Assembly (NCBI GenBank): GCA_019614645.1
Contig: JABWDB010000012.1
Location: forward strand, 3,162,001-3,226,000
DNA: 64,000 nucleotides
From: Stratiolaelaps scimitus
Taxonomy: Eukaryota > Arthropoda > Arachnida > Mesostigmata > Laelapidae
Reading direction: 5' to 3'
Part shown: one piece after another, positions 38,801 through 51,720 of the stretch
How the letters are laid out: the number at the start of each line of letters is the position of its first letter
How positions within the stretch are numbered: position 1 is the first letter of the stretch
Made by a program: the position numbers and the translations under genes
The notes under the pieces: generated by a model
The model's database searches: none
What the model was told of the DNA's origin: nothing
Seen by the model: only the letters and a program-made list of their open reading frames with translations

Positions 38801-41800
38801 TGGGTTATGGAACGAGATCAAAATTTCCCTTGACTTCTAATAAAGTGATTAGATAAAAAGTGGTATGTCTTTTTCTACGCCTCGAGTTATCTCGGCCATC
38901 TCGATCATTCTCCATTCATTTCGTAGACAGCCAGCGTTTATGTTGCAACTATAACCTCTATCGCACATATATTATATATATATACATATATCACTTCGAA
39001 TCATAACTTCGAAAGCATCCGCAGAGCTTTCGCTCCTCTTCACACGACGTTCTTTCAGGTTAAAATCGTTAGTAGTCGCATAGCTAATGTTAATTCTTTC
39101 GGGAAAATGTAAAGCCGCCGACTGCTATGTGTGTGTTGTATTTAGATGGTGCTCTTGGCGTTTGAGAGTGTTCCATCCTTCATCTTAGCTAATTTATCAT
39201 TATTTGGATGCTTTTCTCATTTGAATTTTAAACTCATCTCTGTCATGTGATCCAACGTTGGCCCATAACCTTCTTTTTTTTAGCCGGGAAGGTTAAGCGG
39301 TTCATGAAAATACGGGAACTGTGAAAAGGGAGCTTACCCTGATAAACGAAAGTGACAACAGCCGATGTAGAGAGGAGCTTCACTCGACACCTCTGAAAAC
39401 CTGAAGCTTCGAGTTATCACATGGCAGCGTGAGGGCGCTACGAGGTATTAAGACGAAATGAGCTACAAGAAAGCGGCTGGCCCATTTCGTTCGGTGTGGA
39501 CCGGTAGACTGAAGCTGACAGCTTTCAATGACAGTAAAAACCAATTAGGAAAGTCGACGAGAATAGCGATTTACTCTACGGGGACTGCCGCCTTGGAATC
39601 GCACTAACGAGCTCGCATACCAGAGTTACTTCTCGACACACCGCACGGCCATTTCGCCGGATACTCGATGGCTGATCTGTGATCTATGCCGTCCTGTGAT
39701 CTGGCCGCAGGGGCGTGTCGTATGGGTACATCTCTGGCGAAAAACTCAGAGAGGGCGCGCGTCCAGGTCCCACGATACCGATGGAATCTCATTAAACCAT
39801 AGCACCGGCCGCAACGCGACGGGTAAAAAGAATGAAAACTGCCTCAAGTCTAGTTATTATAATGAATCGAGATATTTATATTCTGTTGTGACGATGCAAA
39901 TTGTGTAAAACTATAGCGGTGTCTTTACATGATTTTGTCGACTATATTCTAACGAAACTTACACCTTCAGTGAACCCGAAGAATGTAGATACATATTCCA
40001 GTGGATACATATTCTTTAAATACAAGAAACGATTACTGCTGTGTGTGCACTATAGCACAAAAATGAGATTTTATCCGAGTTCGTTCCTACACGAGTACTA
40101 ATTTCAGAGTGCACGGATATGATTTTCCTGATAACAAGGCTTTTCAACAGGGGGGGGTGTCGTATGACCCACGACTATTTTCTTCCTTCGACGATTTCTC
40201 AGAAGAAAAAAAAACGCCTGTTAACGACAGAAGGGGAAGACGACTAGTGACGTCGGACGCCTCGCTGCATTGTAGCTGTGTAGCCGCTCAAGGTTTGATT
40301 AGGTATTCGCTAGGCTGTCGTTAGAAATCTCAAAGGTCGTCAGTGAGCCCAGCAAATGGAACGCCGTTTCTAACTTCTTCCTTCCGTAGCACAAACTTCC
40401 CACGCACATACCGCACTGGATGAACGTCACTAGGGGGCCCCTGCTTCGTGAGCAGGAACAGCTCCACGGCCAGTTAGCTAGAAGTTTCCCGGCGCACCTT
40501 GGGAATAAAACCGAACCGGAAGGTGGAATATTTAATGTCATATACATTGGCCAGCTGCCCACATAAGCAAGGCCTGTTGAGAGCTGTGCGGGACTACCCA
40601 CTGGTTTCGCCCGATAGCAGGCGATAGCGACTCTACAACTATCATTGATGAGAAGTCGAACTATTCGTGAGCGGAGAGAAATCAGCAGATAACAGGAGCG
40701 TCATAAATTGGTGTACACTGACTATATCTATTCTATTATCCATATCAATTAATATTTCAAATAATTTTTCCCAGACAAATAATTTTGCCATTGTATAATC
40801 GAGTTACTTGCATTAAGTCAACTGCTTCGAAACGTTGAGGTGACACCATAGACAGGATTGTCACCTTCCACGAACTCAATATGCTTCGCTCATTATCTAA
40901 GCCAACGGCGTCTCCCTAGCAACGAGAATGACGACGCTGCTTTGCCATCTCTCACGTACCTCGTGGCTATGTTTTCAAACCACTCCTCGCGATTACATTC
41001 GAAGCATTCAAAACGATTCTTGTTAGAGTATTAGGGTTCTTCGAGTGTGTATAGACAATGGCCATCCAAGTTAATCCCTTGTAAATATGCCGGTCGGGCT
41101 GTCGAAAGACTCCCACCAGAGTGGCTTGTAGCTTCGTGGTAGTTTTGTCCATGGCAATTCTATACACAATCGGAGGCAGATCGTCAGGTAGATCTCCGGT
41201 ATAATGGCTGACAGACTTCCGGAAGAGAAGAAGCAATCATGTGGATGTGGCAGATATTCGCACCACTTCTGTAGTACTCAGCGACACACAAACAGAGACT
41301 GACATTTGTAAGATATGGGAAAATAAACAAATAAACAATTCGAAATGATCAGCGCGCGACTCTTCTAAGGGTTTAGTTTGCGAAGCCTAATTGATCAAGC
41401 TGCTGATGGCTCGCTAATGAATAGTTCGATTTGGCACAGTCCGCTTTTGCCTATAACACTAGATGTTTCTCACCGTTAACTGTGTCTTGTCAAGCGTGTC
41501 CACTATTTTTTCACCGTTGCATCGAACTCCGCTAGCTACAGCGGCACATAACACCGGTAGGTTGGTCCTTACAGTAAACTTTCTTCGGATACTTCTTGTC
41601 GGTACCACACGCAATGTATCTTCGTGCGGGCCCACCTTTACAGCACCACTGATGATGTCGCAGCTGCTGTTGTTTCTCTTGGTCTTTTGTTCTGCAAGCG
41701 TCTTCTTAGTGATGGCGAAAATAAAAGCTGACGACAGAAGGAAATGGCGCCTAAGAGGAGCACCATTTGCGTTGGAGAGTCGTTCTTGGTGATAGTGGTG

Positions 41801-42149
41801 TAGTAACCGACCCTCTCGAGCGTTCTCCATACAAGCTTCATCGAACACTACCTGAGAGTGGAAGTACAACGTGGCAAGGAAATAGATAGTAACTGAATGG
41901 AACAACTCGCTTTCCGGATAGTGATCTACCCTGAGGAATCAGCTTTTGTTCGATCATTATCGGTGCACCTATACGACGCCTTTGTATGCTGGCTGTCAAT
42001 TTTCAAGGTACAACAATACCTATCATGGTTAAGCCACTATGGTGGATGGGTAGCCACCCCTTACGGTTGGCTACAACTACAAAACTTCTACTATTGCTAT
42101 TACATAATCTGTACTATAGTGTTGTCCCACTTCCACGTAATAATTCCAG
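35801..42149. other. no recognised gene
   Basis: Simple repeats only: (GA)n at 36080-36098, a 13-base tandem (GGATGGTATATA motif) at 36223-36248 and (AT)n at 38966-38990. Overlapping frames at 37790-38311 and 41459-41905 are not recognisable. Confidence 0.4.
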
Positions 42150-42460
42150 TCATGACGTTACGAGGAGGCCCGGCTCAGGAGTTGAGCTAGACGATACGGT
42201 GAGGGTCCGTGGAGGTGGCGGCGACCCTTTAGGACGACGAAGCTCCTAGCCATGAAATAGGAGAAAAGTATCAGCTTGGGTATCCCCCTTCGTATCCACC
42301 GCTTTTGGAGGATTGGCATGAGCATAGACGCCGACGACATAGACAGACGGAACAACAGCGCAACGATAATGAAATCAAATGTCCCCGTTGGGACAAGAAG
42401 AACATGGAGACCACTTCGCTGCTTTCGGCGTTCCCCGTCCCCCGAGCTCGAACAGAGTAA
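42150..42460 (+). other. possible exon pair, unrecognised
   Basis: A good acceptor (TAATTCCAG at 42149) is followed by 49 open bases to a donor (ACG then GTGAGG at 42199). Only 34 bases later an AG (42231-42232) opens a 75-codon frame in matching phase that ends at TAA (42458-42460). The second part is hydrophilic, with a Pro-Tyr-rich start (GYPPSYPPLLEDW) followed by an Arg/Gln-rich stretch. A 34-base intron is too short for most animals, so the pair may be chance or a decayed gene. No family is recognised. Confidence 0.12.
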
Positions 42461-43825
42461 CTCCCTTCCGGTTGTTTAAACCCTCGCTCTCTTTTTCGCA
42501 TTCGCCCGCTCAGCAGTGCCAGCTGGTAGCGAGGAGTTATAGTAGTAGTAGTGGTAGTAGCAGTAGCGAGACATACACAAGATCCTCGTGCGGGACCAGC
42601 CCCGCGCGAAGCGGTGAAACTCGACGGACATACGCCTAACGAGGATGGTGTAGAAGGTGCAGCCGCAGCACAGTAGAAATTGTGCTGGGTTAGCTTACGT
42701 TTCGTTGAGGTGAGGGCCAAGAAGCGCTAATGGTATTTAGTACATGTACGATACTCGTTCGCGAACACGCAAACAGTATCACATGGGGCTAGAAGTGGTG
42801 TACAAGATGGTGGTGAAGAAGCAAGTTGTGTGGTGCCGTTGCACGACAGAAAGAACAGGTGGGCGGTCGTTTGGCAGCAGAGACGGCCAAGAGAAGGCTT
42901 ACTCCCCAGCCAAGTCACTTGTCGAGTCACTTATGTCTTAACGGTAGAAGGATGGTTGCAAAATAAAACGAGGAGACAAGAGTAACGCTACAAACCTGTT
43001 AGCTCCTGACCAGGATGCAAAGATTGCTGTTGTAATGGGAAAGAGACGACTAACGACTAACTCTATTAATGGAACAGGCGACCTGTGACGTAAAGATGTG
43101 AGGGATTTAGAAGTTACCGGGAAAGGACAACAAGCCAAATTTCAAATCACCACCACACGGATCTGACTGGCAGAACAAGCTGGTACACTGTCATGTACAG
43201 TGGCTTCGTCGGAATGGATGGCTCAGAATGCGGACTCTGAAAGGAAATACGCTGTCTTTGGGGTATCACGGATACTCTGGGTCCTGCCAATATTGAGGCC
43301 GCAACAGTTTCTTAGGAATCGTTCGAGGCATATTTAGGCCATCGCTGGAGGCAGTTACAAGGCTGAGAATTGCCCATTATCCCGTTCAGTAGTCCCACAG
43401 GACAGGCGCGGTGGAGACAGCGACGGTAGAGATTTAGTGTTTAGAGGACAAGTTTAGACTCCACAGTCGTGATTCGACTGATCAAAATAGACTTTAACTT
43501 TACTGCTGGGAAATGAACGTTGGAGATGCTTGTGGAAATAGATCTCAACTCCCGAAATGGACCAAAGAAGGAGAAGGCAAACACCAAACTGAGGATTTTA
43601 GAGAGAATTGAAGCTAAGTTTTAAAGAACTAAAGTCGTTTCTTACGTATGCGAGCAAGCGCCTGAAAGGGCAATAATCAATTGGGTTTATAAGCAACAGT
43701 GGCACAGTAAATAGTCCACGAAAAAGCTGATATTATAAGAAGCGTTTTCTTGGAACTATTTGTTCAACAATAAAGCTATCATCACGAGAGCCTTCGGCAT
43801 AAATATGTATATTCTCCTGAGGCTG

Positions 43826-43827
<2 letters not shown>
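42461..43827. other. no gene seen
   Basis: An impure (AGT)n tract lies at about 42540-42560. No supported gene or dispersed repeat is visible. Confidence 0.4.
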
Positions 43828-43899
<72 letters not shown>

Positions 43900-43937
43900 G
43901 CTATGTATATATATATGTATATAGATATATATATACA
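43828..43937. repeat. (TA)n microsatellite, about 110 bases, TG-interrupted
   Basis: This is the longest simple repeat in the window: (TA)n interrupted by TG, CGC and GA. The interruptions suggest an older array than the pure tract at 24454. The 267-codon minus-strand frame running through it (43782-44585) owes much of its length to the repeat and is not a credible gene. Confidence 0.95.
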
Positions 43938-45184
43938 TTTTACAATGCTAAAATCTGTCTCTCCACCTATCTCAAAGAAGGAACACTGAAATATAATTTC
44001 GATTCTGAAGTAACTTTGTGTAGTAGATAGACAACTAGAACGTTGGGGTAGCTGCGATCGACCAAGAAACGAGAATGCCTCTGAGTGACGCTGATCGATG
44101 GAGAACAGCGCTGTCGGCCGCGAATGGCGCTGCAACACATAGCTATAAAAAGAATGATCAATAAACAGACAGCCTCTTTCCGCACCCGAACCTTCAAGTG
44201 TAATGTGTGTTACGTAAGTCAGACGTGCTAGTACGGATCGCATGACGACACTACACTTAGCTAAACGCGAGCGTTCTCTTTGATTATTATCATGAAGTAT
44301 CTCAAACGATGCATCACTCGACCGGAATGAACATAGTGTAACAAAACAAAAGAAGTCCAATATTGGACTATTCATATAAGCAATAGAAGACATTTGATAA
44401 CATCTACTTCGGTTCTTCCATAGGCCTTTGTTACGGTTGATCATATAAGCAACTATATACGCTGAAACGTTCGCAAATTGACTCTCGGTCTCTTGGGTTA
44501 TCCGGATGTCTGTCTGAGGTCTCCCTTTGCTTGAGAGTCGAGAATATGACAGGTTGAGTATGTGTGGCAATTGTCGATCAGGCATCTCCCAAGGTGTTCA
44601 CCAAACCGTAGTCTATAAAGACTAAGCCTCTCAGCACACGATGTAAACCCGTGATCTCCTTCGTCGAGGCAAAGACATAGCCACCCAGGCTGTGACCAGG
44701 GCGATAAATGCAGTTTTGAAGAATGGTAGTGCAAAACAATATGGTGATATTGTTCCCAAATGCGCAGTGTTTTGCTCACATCTACTTTCAAAACAATGAC
44801 CAATACCAATCTTGTTATCGATAAGGAGCTTAGGACATGTCCGCTGTTAGGATCTCGGCGATCGTTATTCCGGAATAAGCCGTGCACAGAGTACATTTAC
44901 AAAGCGTGTACGATTCACGAATTGGGGCATTGAACGTGACAGCATAAATCTGGCACGTTTTGTCAGCGCCGCGGAAGTGAGCCTGTAAAACAAGTTTTAG
45001 AGATCTAGCAGCTATTCAAAACATTTCAACATTCGACTCAATAACTTTCCAAGTACATAGAAGAGATAGAAGTCACGAAATTCCGTATAAGGGCCGTCGA
45101 GAAAAGAGCGTTTGAGCAAAAGAACATTGCGACATATGCTCCACATGAGACTGCAACCTCCTTCTGTATGTCAAGACAGTTCGT
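43938..45184. other. no gene seen
   Basis: No supported gene. Minus-strand frames of 130 codons or more here read out of the adjacent repeat or have no recognisable content. Confidence 0.4.
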
Positions 45185-45262
45185 GTTCGGGCATCGAACT
45201 CGAGCTATAACACACGTACATTTACCCCGCGCCCATTCCCCTCTATCACAACGCCAACGGCG
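45185..45262 (-). mobile_element. tRNA-like SINE head
   Basis: On the minus strand an A box (TGGCGTTGTGATAGAG, 45242-45257) is close to the tRNA consensus, and a B box (GTTCGATGCCC, 45190-45200) follows after about 41 bases. Spacing and order fit a tRNA-derived SINE. I cannot draw a complete cloverleaf and the downstream body matches neither SINE-A nor SINE-B, so this is probably a third family or an old tRNA pseudogene. Confidence 0.45.
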
Positions 45263-47870
45263 TGACGTTCCACCTTTCGCTAGCTAGCAGGAACCACATG
45301 CATGGCCTCACTTAAGTATATCGTCACCCGCAATGTGAGCCGCCAGTGATCGACGATGCGATACACGCCATCTACGTCGAGCTTCATCTACATTTGCTGC
45401 CTAATCCGTGATTCGAGAACAAGTGACGAAAGCATCAATGAACACGAATAACGAATAAATGCCTGTGCAAATTCGGAAAAGTATCATAAGAGAAAAAACA
45501 TAGCGAAGGAAAACTGGAGCCGACTCGAACGGTGATAGGCCTCAGCGGGTGCTCCGTCTCATCGCCCGACGCACTGAGTGGCACCCAAGTGAGTAGACAG
45601 TGGGGTAGGTCGTTGCAAAAAGGACTCCTCAAAGGATAGCAAATTGAATCAAATTGCCCCTCGGGGACTGATGGTAGATAGTAGATATACTGAGTCAGAC
45701 AGTGAGGGTAGAAACGAAGACAGTATGTGAGAGACAGTGGGACCGGGAGAATGCCAAAAAAAAAACACTCGTAGCCGTGGTAGAAGAAGCACGATATAGC
45801 CCTGTAGAGCAAAGCCTAGTCGAGCACCGAAGGGTCTAAGGCGGTTGGGCCAAACTCTCAGAGGAAACAACAGGAGACTTCTTCCCGCGTACGCCATATA
45901 GGCAGTGTTTCTTGGTAGGCCGGCGGTTCGCTGCCTTGACGAGAGCCTCTACGTTCGGCGTGGGCGACAACGAAACCGGTTCTTTTTGTCTAAAGTTGGC
46001 CCCGCAGAGCATGCGACTACGGGGTGGCCAACTTCTACAGAGGACCGCGTATAATAAGATCTGGTAGATAGCTAGACTCCGTGTTGTGGACGTCTCGACC
46101 TTCAGGATGTAGTGTGCCGGATCTTCCAACCAGAAAAGTCGGAACCAACTTTATGGTCAGCCCGCACGTGAAAAGGTAAATAGATCCGAAGAGCCGGGTG
46201 CCGTGCCAACTACCAGCCCCAATAGTACCGCAAAACTTCGAACATAAAGAACCTTACCACTGGGGATAGAGTAACACGGGTGAATAACTGAGAACTATCA
46301 AGTTGTTCAAGTCAAGTCAGAAAGGCATTTGATTTCAAATGGATACCTCGTATATGAAACGTGCACGTGGTAAAGCATACACCGAGCAAACGGCAATGGC
46401 CTAATCGAATCCCATGGATTACTGACGACCAATTACGGCACATGAATCAACAGACACTTCCCGCAGACGCGGCCATAGTACGGGTCAAACGCACTCGCGT
46501 ACGACACACAAATATAACGACAATCCCAGCAAATGGTTACACCGGGTTCGGAGGCTGAACAAATGCTTCCTTTTTTCTTCGGATGTCACTTGCTCATTCA
46601 CTACATGGCTGCTCGACGGTGCTCGATTTTATTTGGGGGGGCTCCGAAGAACGCCGGGGGTGTGGGGGCGCAGGCAGGCCTGAACGGTGCTCTCCAGGAG
46701 CTAACTAGACACATCGAAATTTCCGAAAATAAATGGTCTTCTGCCACTTTCCATTGGAGACAAAATGGTTAACACCGCTCTTCCGTTCCAGTTCACAGAG
46801 ACACCATTTGTCTTAACGCAAATGGATAGAGCGGACGGCCGGACGATTGGTAAAGCGGCCGACCGGGAAACGACGTTCTGGTAAAGAGATGTCCTCTTCC
46901 TTCTGTAGTAAGCTGACCACAAAAATAGCAGGTAGTTGAGCCAGAGCAGCATACTCGACCACTGGCGGCTACCGGACACTGTTCTCCCATAGGTAAGCAT
47001 GAGCAGTGGCATATAGAAGGTTTCATGGTGACCGTGAGTTCTCCCATCGTTTTTGTAGGCGATCTCGAGAAGCTAGCTGGCTTTCGACTTATCGGTGGGT
47101 AGAATCGACAAGTCGAAGGTGTAGCCATAGAGGTCCGATGAATGATGAATCCGCCGATCTGTCATAGGAGCGTAGAGATCTAATTAAATAACGAGAAACG
47201 TAACCAAAATGGAAGGTCTCTGCTACAGGTCTCCTGCGGTCGAACGACGAAATTGACACCGAAAATAATCGTTGCATGTAGAGCTCGATCGTTTTGGGCG
47301 ATTCGATAATGTGTACATATTCTATCATTCGTCACATTTGAAAATAATTTCAATGGCACAGGTCGTTCGCATCCACCGGAGAGTTTAGTGTTTCACACTC
47401 ATCTAGTCACACGGTGGAGTTTGGGACCTTACACTCACATAACATACATGATCCAAAATCGATAGCGTGTAACACAGCATTTTAGGTGATAATCAACTGA
47501 ATTTCACGTAAATTTGTATGCTAAATGAAGGAATTCTTGTTTTTTTGCAGAGGGTACGTGCTATCTTTTCCTGTCCAATACAAATTCATCAGAAACGATG
47601 TCCGTGAGATGTAACAGTGACAGGGTAACGAGAGTTTGCAATAGTAGTAATTCAATTTAGCAATGTATTTAATCGATCATTAAAAAATAGCGATATGGCA
47701 TCTGTGTTTATGGCCATCGAAAATAATCTCTGTAGCACTCAACCTATGCTATTTCCACAATAGGAGCCGCGCTCACGGATAAAATAAATAGTACGCCCTG
47801 GTCGCCTATCCCTCGAGTGCTTTGATCCCAATATTGTTATTATACGATAGAGATATTACCAAGGTGCTTG
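45263..47870. other. no recognised gene
   Basis: Overlapping minus-strand frames at 45435-46129 and 46701-47128 are about 100 codons long and have no recognisable domain. Nothing else stands out. Confidence 0.4.
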
Positions 47871-47924
47871 TTATATATGTATATATATATATATATATAT
47901 ATACATAGATATATTATATAAATA
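47871..47924. repeat. (TA)n microsatellite
   Basis: A TA-rich tract with TG, CA and GA interruptions and a pure core of about 24 bases. Confidence 0.9.
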
Positions 47925-49700
47925 TGGAGTTATTTGCGGTGCACCCTTTCTTTCTGATATTGACTATACGGTGGTCCAATCTAGATCCTGGTTGTATTAT
48001 ACGAGCACACAGTGTGCAGTGGACGGCAAATTCCGGCCATAGGAGGAGGCCTCACAGTGCAAACACTCCTCTGTTCCTTGTTGTCGCTCGCTCGATCGCG
48101 GGTTGTGCCAACGGAAGTTTACGCATGTCTTCCTTCAGCCGTCCGTCTGCGGCACCATCGACGATCTACACATCTTGACTGGCATATTCCGGTGAATGCA
48201 TTAAACTAAACCAATTGGTGTCGTTCGTTGCATTAGTCAGATCGTTCGCCTTATCCCGTTCGATTATGTTATGCATCTGCTAAGGTTTTGGCAATTGCCC
48301 GGGATTATAGTTTTAGCTTTTATATGGATGGCAACATACTTTGTGTGTCAGGGAGGCGGGGATCGTAACGGGTTCGTATTGGGTGTGGACGACTACGTAT
48401 GGAGCGAGAGCACTGTAAATTTAACGATTCTATAATAGTCTAGTTTCTCTTTATACTTATGGCCGTCTGCATCGACAGTCGGTGAGGTCGTATCTGTGGA
48501 CCTTCTGGTGGCCGTAATGTACAATGGCTCTCTCTTTCTCTCTCTCTGTCTCTTACGCACACACACACACACATATGTACATGGTTATCGGAACAAGTCC
48601 GTGTGCGAATTTTCACCTGTGTTGAATCACCTATTAATAAATGGTTTCGTGGAGAGGCGCAACTTTATGCAAAGCGTTCTCTCCGAGAAATATTTCGTGC
48701 TCTGTCGTTACGCCCCATCGAGACACAGAGGCGGATGAAGCCACCCGTGCCTATTTAAGAGGCTGACAGCGGATTTTTTGGCGCCGTTTATTGGAAAACG
48801 CTTAACGTTACCAGAGCCGGACATCAACTCACTGAACATCGAAAACTAGTTGGTGGATCACCCACTGCGAACACTCGCCTATTCAGCGAGTGGCTGGCTG
48901 AAGAGCGGCTGGGAGAGCAGGTTGTAGCTGGGTGCTGTATGACGAACGAACTACCAATGACGTATGAAACATCTGTCCTCTGAAATGATATGGCAAGCAA
49001 CTTCACCATGGAATTTCATTGCCAAACGAATCTCTGAGAGCAATCGTTCCGCGTACTGCTTGTCGATTCCGAGAAAAATGTATATATTTATATGTAGTGT
49101 ATATATTTATGTGTAGTCCGCTTGGCCAAGATAAAGCCATGAGACTGCGCCGTCTCGTTAGTTAGCAGAGAAATGCACTTGGTACGGCAACATAAACGCT
49201 TGACATTATTATTATTATTATTCTCCCAGAGTCGTGTTCTCAGACCTGTAGCCGGTCTCGTGTTTTCGCTTATTAACAAAAACAGAGAGCGCTCGGTTTC
49301 CGCGGATGATGAGAAAAGTTGGACAAAAACGAAGGGCCATCATCAAAAAGGAGTTGGGCCATTTGCGGAAATGCGCCTGCTCCTCGTGCACATACAAGAG
49401 CAACTGCAACCTGTACCTCAACTTTTTGCTTGCCGTCTCATATTCTTTATGTTTTCTCTATATGCGTTCCTCCATCTGACTGGCTCGTTCTCGCTCCTCC
49501 TATGAGGCTATAAGCGAGCTCATACGAAGCACAACAAGCAGCTTGTGCGAGCTACACATCTGGCCGCTACATAACGAGGACGGCTATACGATGTCCGCGC
49601 CAGCGCCACCAGCAGCATTTAAGAAAGCCATGCCAACACCGAGGGTATCTGGATAAAGGCCGCATACAGCGTCGACGTCCCATGCTACGGTCCGTGCATG
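47925..49700. other. no recognised gene; simple repeats
   Basis: Simple repeats only: (CT)n at 48529-48553, (CA)n at 48558-48573 and (ATT)n at 49204-49222. Confidence 0.4.
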
Positions 49701-49739
49701 CGATATTGCTTGCCATAAATACTTAGCCGCGTCAGCAGC

Positions 49740-50029
49740 ATGAGGCCTCTAAGGTACACCCAATCGGGACGAATAGGCCAGCGCGACAGCAGCAGCAGCA
49801 GCAAACAATGGAGCACATTAAGTTTTTCAAACGAGTCATACAACTTCCTCATTCTTTATGGCTCCGTGCTGTTCCTCCGCGAAGTAGAAGGGCGACTTTT
49901 GAACAACGACTGCATGAAGAGTCGGTCGCTTCAGCGCCGCCGCACGGGGGCCCGCACAAGCGTGACTCGGGGCAGTATCTGCAGCACCAGAGCTACACGT
50001 AAGCAGAACGAGTCGGTCTGTCTACGTAG
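49740..50029 (+). other. possible first coding exon, two alternative frames
   Basis: Two overlapping frames begin with true ATGs. The first ATG (49740) opens a frame that runs to a strong donor (TAG then GTGAGT, exon end 50029). The second ATG (49808, context AACAATGG, a good initiation context) opens a 63-codon frame whose end coincides with another donor (AC then GTAAGC, exon end 49998). A CATAAATA sequence lies at about 49714. The second frame gives a basic product beginning MEHIKFFKRVIQLPHSLW. No family is recognised and no downstream exon was found. A (CAG)n tract sits at 49786-49803. Confidence 0.18.
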
Positions 50030-50033
50030 GTGA

Positions 50034-51059
50034 GTGACGTCTGCGGTGCACGCCAACCAGCTGAAACTGTCGTCTCGAAATTGAGCTTGGCTATTCATCC
50101 GTTCTCTACCTACGTGCCAGCGCTATGATACCGCAACGAAGAGGGGAACAGCGACCCGGACCGCGTCCGCGAGCCAGCGCCCGAACGAACTGAGGAGGCA
50201 AGACCTCCGAGTGTGGCCATGTTCCGCTATTTGTCGTCTATGCCAGAATTCAAATTTATGTGACGTAATTGAACGTTCCGCTTTGACGGTGTCAGCTGAC
50301 GACGAGAATGAGCAATGTTTTGCTCAGGGAGAACAAATCGAGACCGTGCCTGAAATCGTGCCAGGGGACCTATCCGGATGCGCCAAATTGGGTGCGAGAC
50401 GTTACCGAGTAATGAAGTAGAAGACATGTTTGATGATGTCATTTCAATCAGCTGTTCAAAAATACATCGAGTCATCGTCAACTGTGTGTCCACGTTGAGC
50501 TGTGTAATCTGTTTGAGTGGAAATGCGTATGTTGGTTGCGACATTAGATTAGATAAAGGTATACACGTGAATGGTTCGTATAGCAGACGTTGGCTGATTG
50601 GACGAAGCCTTGTTTAGGCATCATGTACAGTGCTTAATGATTGAACTGTGCGTATGCGAAACAAGAAGCACCGTGCTTAGTGTTAAACAAATGCTGTCGA
50701 CATATCTGATACAAGATCGAATATATTCTCTTTGTTGGAATATAACTTTCTCTGGGTGCAGTTCGGGGAAATAATCTCATGCAACGAAAATCGACAAACA
50801 AAGCGAATTAGCCACGAAGTGTATTAATGACGGTGGACCTCTTACACTTTGTTTCGGATACTGTTAATCAGGACTAGTTGGCCCCTGGTCTTAACCCTAC
50901 TGATACTAAATTGTCCGACTGCATAAGTAAAACATTTATCTAAGTTAAGTCCTGCTTGTATATTGCCTTGTTCGAATTCCCTGCACAATAATTTATATTG
51001 GCGGGTGTATAACAGATAAGCAAAACTAATGAAAGGATGTGTCATTTAATCAGTTGGGA
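50034..51059. other. no gene seen
   Basis: Short frames only. Nothing recognisable. Confidence 0.4.
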
Positions 51060-51720
51060 GTTCTACAAGGGTGAATTGCCCCCAATGGGGTCGCTAGGTG
51101 TGCTCAGTATTGGGATACCTAGACCCTCCGATCAGGTGAGTTTAAAGCATTGCCCTTACTGGATCATGTCGACGCTGGGTAGAAGAACAATTGATTAGAA
51201 CAATGGGGAACTCGGTAGTCTCAGCAATTCACACAACGCGCGAGCGGATTAGGTATCAAGTGTGGACTCTTAGGGTCGCGTAGAATACGTTGCTAACTTA
51301 TTTCCGAACCTCCCACCCTATCAACTTCTCCCCCAGGAGCGACCGACATTCACAAGATTCACACTTCGTGGTGCGATCTTTTCCGGCCTCTACGCTTCAG
51401 CAGGGTCCCTGGGGGACCATTTGATTCCATTTGCCATTTCCTATCCATCTGCTGAATAAGAACTAGGCATTGAGTGGCTTGCAGTCCTGGGTGATTCTTG
51501 TGGCCAACTGCAGTCTCGGCTGCGGCTTACATACCTGCATGAAATGTGCATTACTATAGGTGATTTCCCTATTTTAGACACGATGCCTTTCAGAGGAACT
51601 GGTCACAACGTATAACAAAATGCAGCATTCAGGCATCAATCTACAGCCTCGGCCTTTAGCTGCCCCGGCGATGGGGTGGGTTGAGCATCACACTCACACC
51701 TTAACCCTTTGCAATACTCT
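51060..51720 (-). mobile_element. possible decayed non-LTR element relic
   Basis: This block has a texture unlike its AT-rich neighbours. On the minus strand around 51300-51350 the broken frame reads NVGRS- and GEKLIG-like pieces, which faintly resemble the start of RTE-type endonuclease domains (NVGSLTGKG-like in that family). A hairpin-forming CTAGGT/ACCTAG pair lies at about 51096-51124. Stops and frameshifts interrupt everything and no RT motif is visible. The assignment is inference from weak similarity. Confidence 0.18.

Noticed and set aside
41459..41905. 148-codon minus-strand frame overlapping a 109-codon plus-strand one
   Set aside because: Neither has a recognisable domain or convincing splice context, and overlapping frames of this length are expected by chance.
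43782..44585. 267-codon minus-strand frame
   Set aside because: Part of it is Tyr-Ile repeats read from the (TA)n microsatellite, and the rest is unrecognisable AT-rich sequence.
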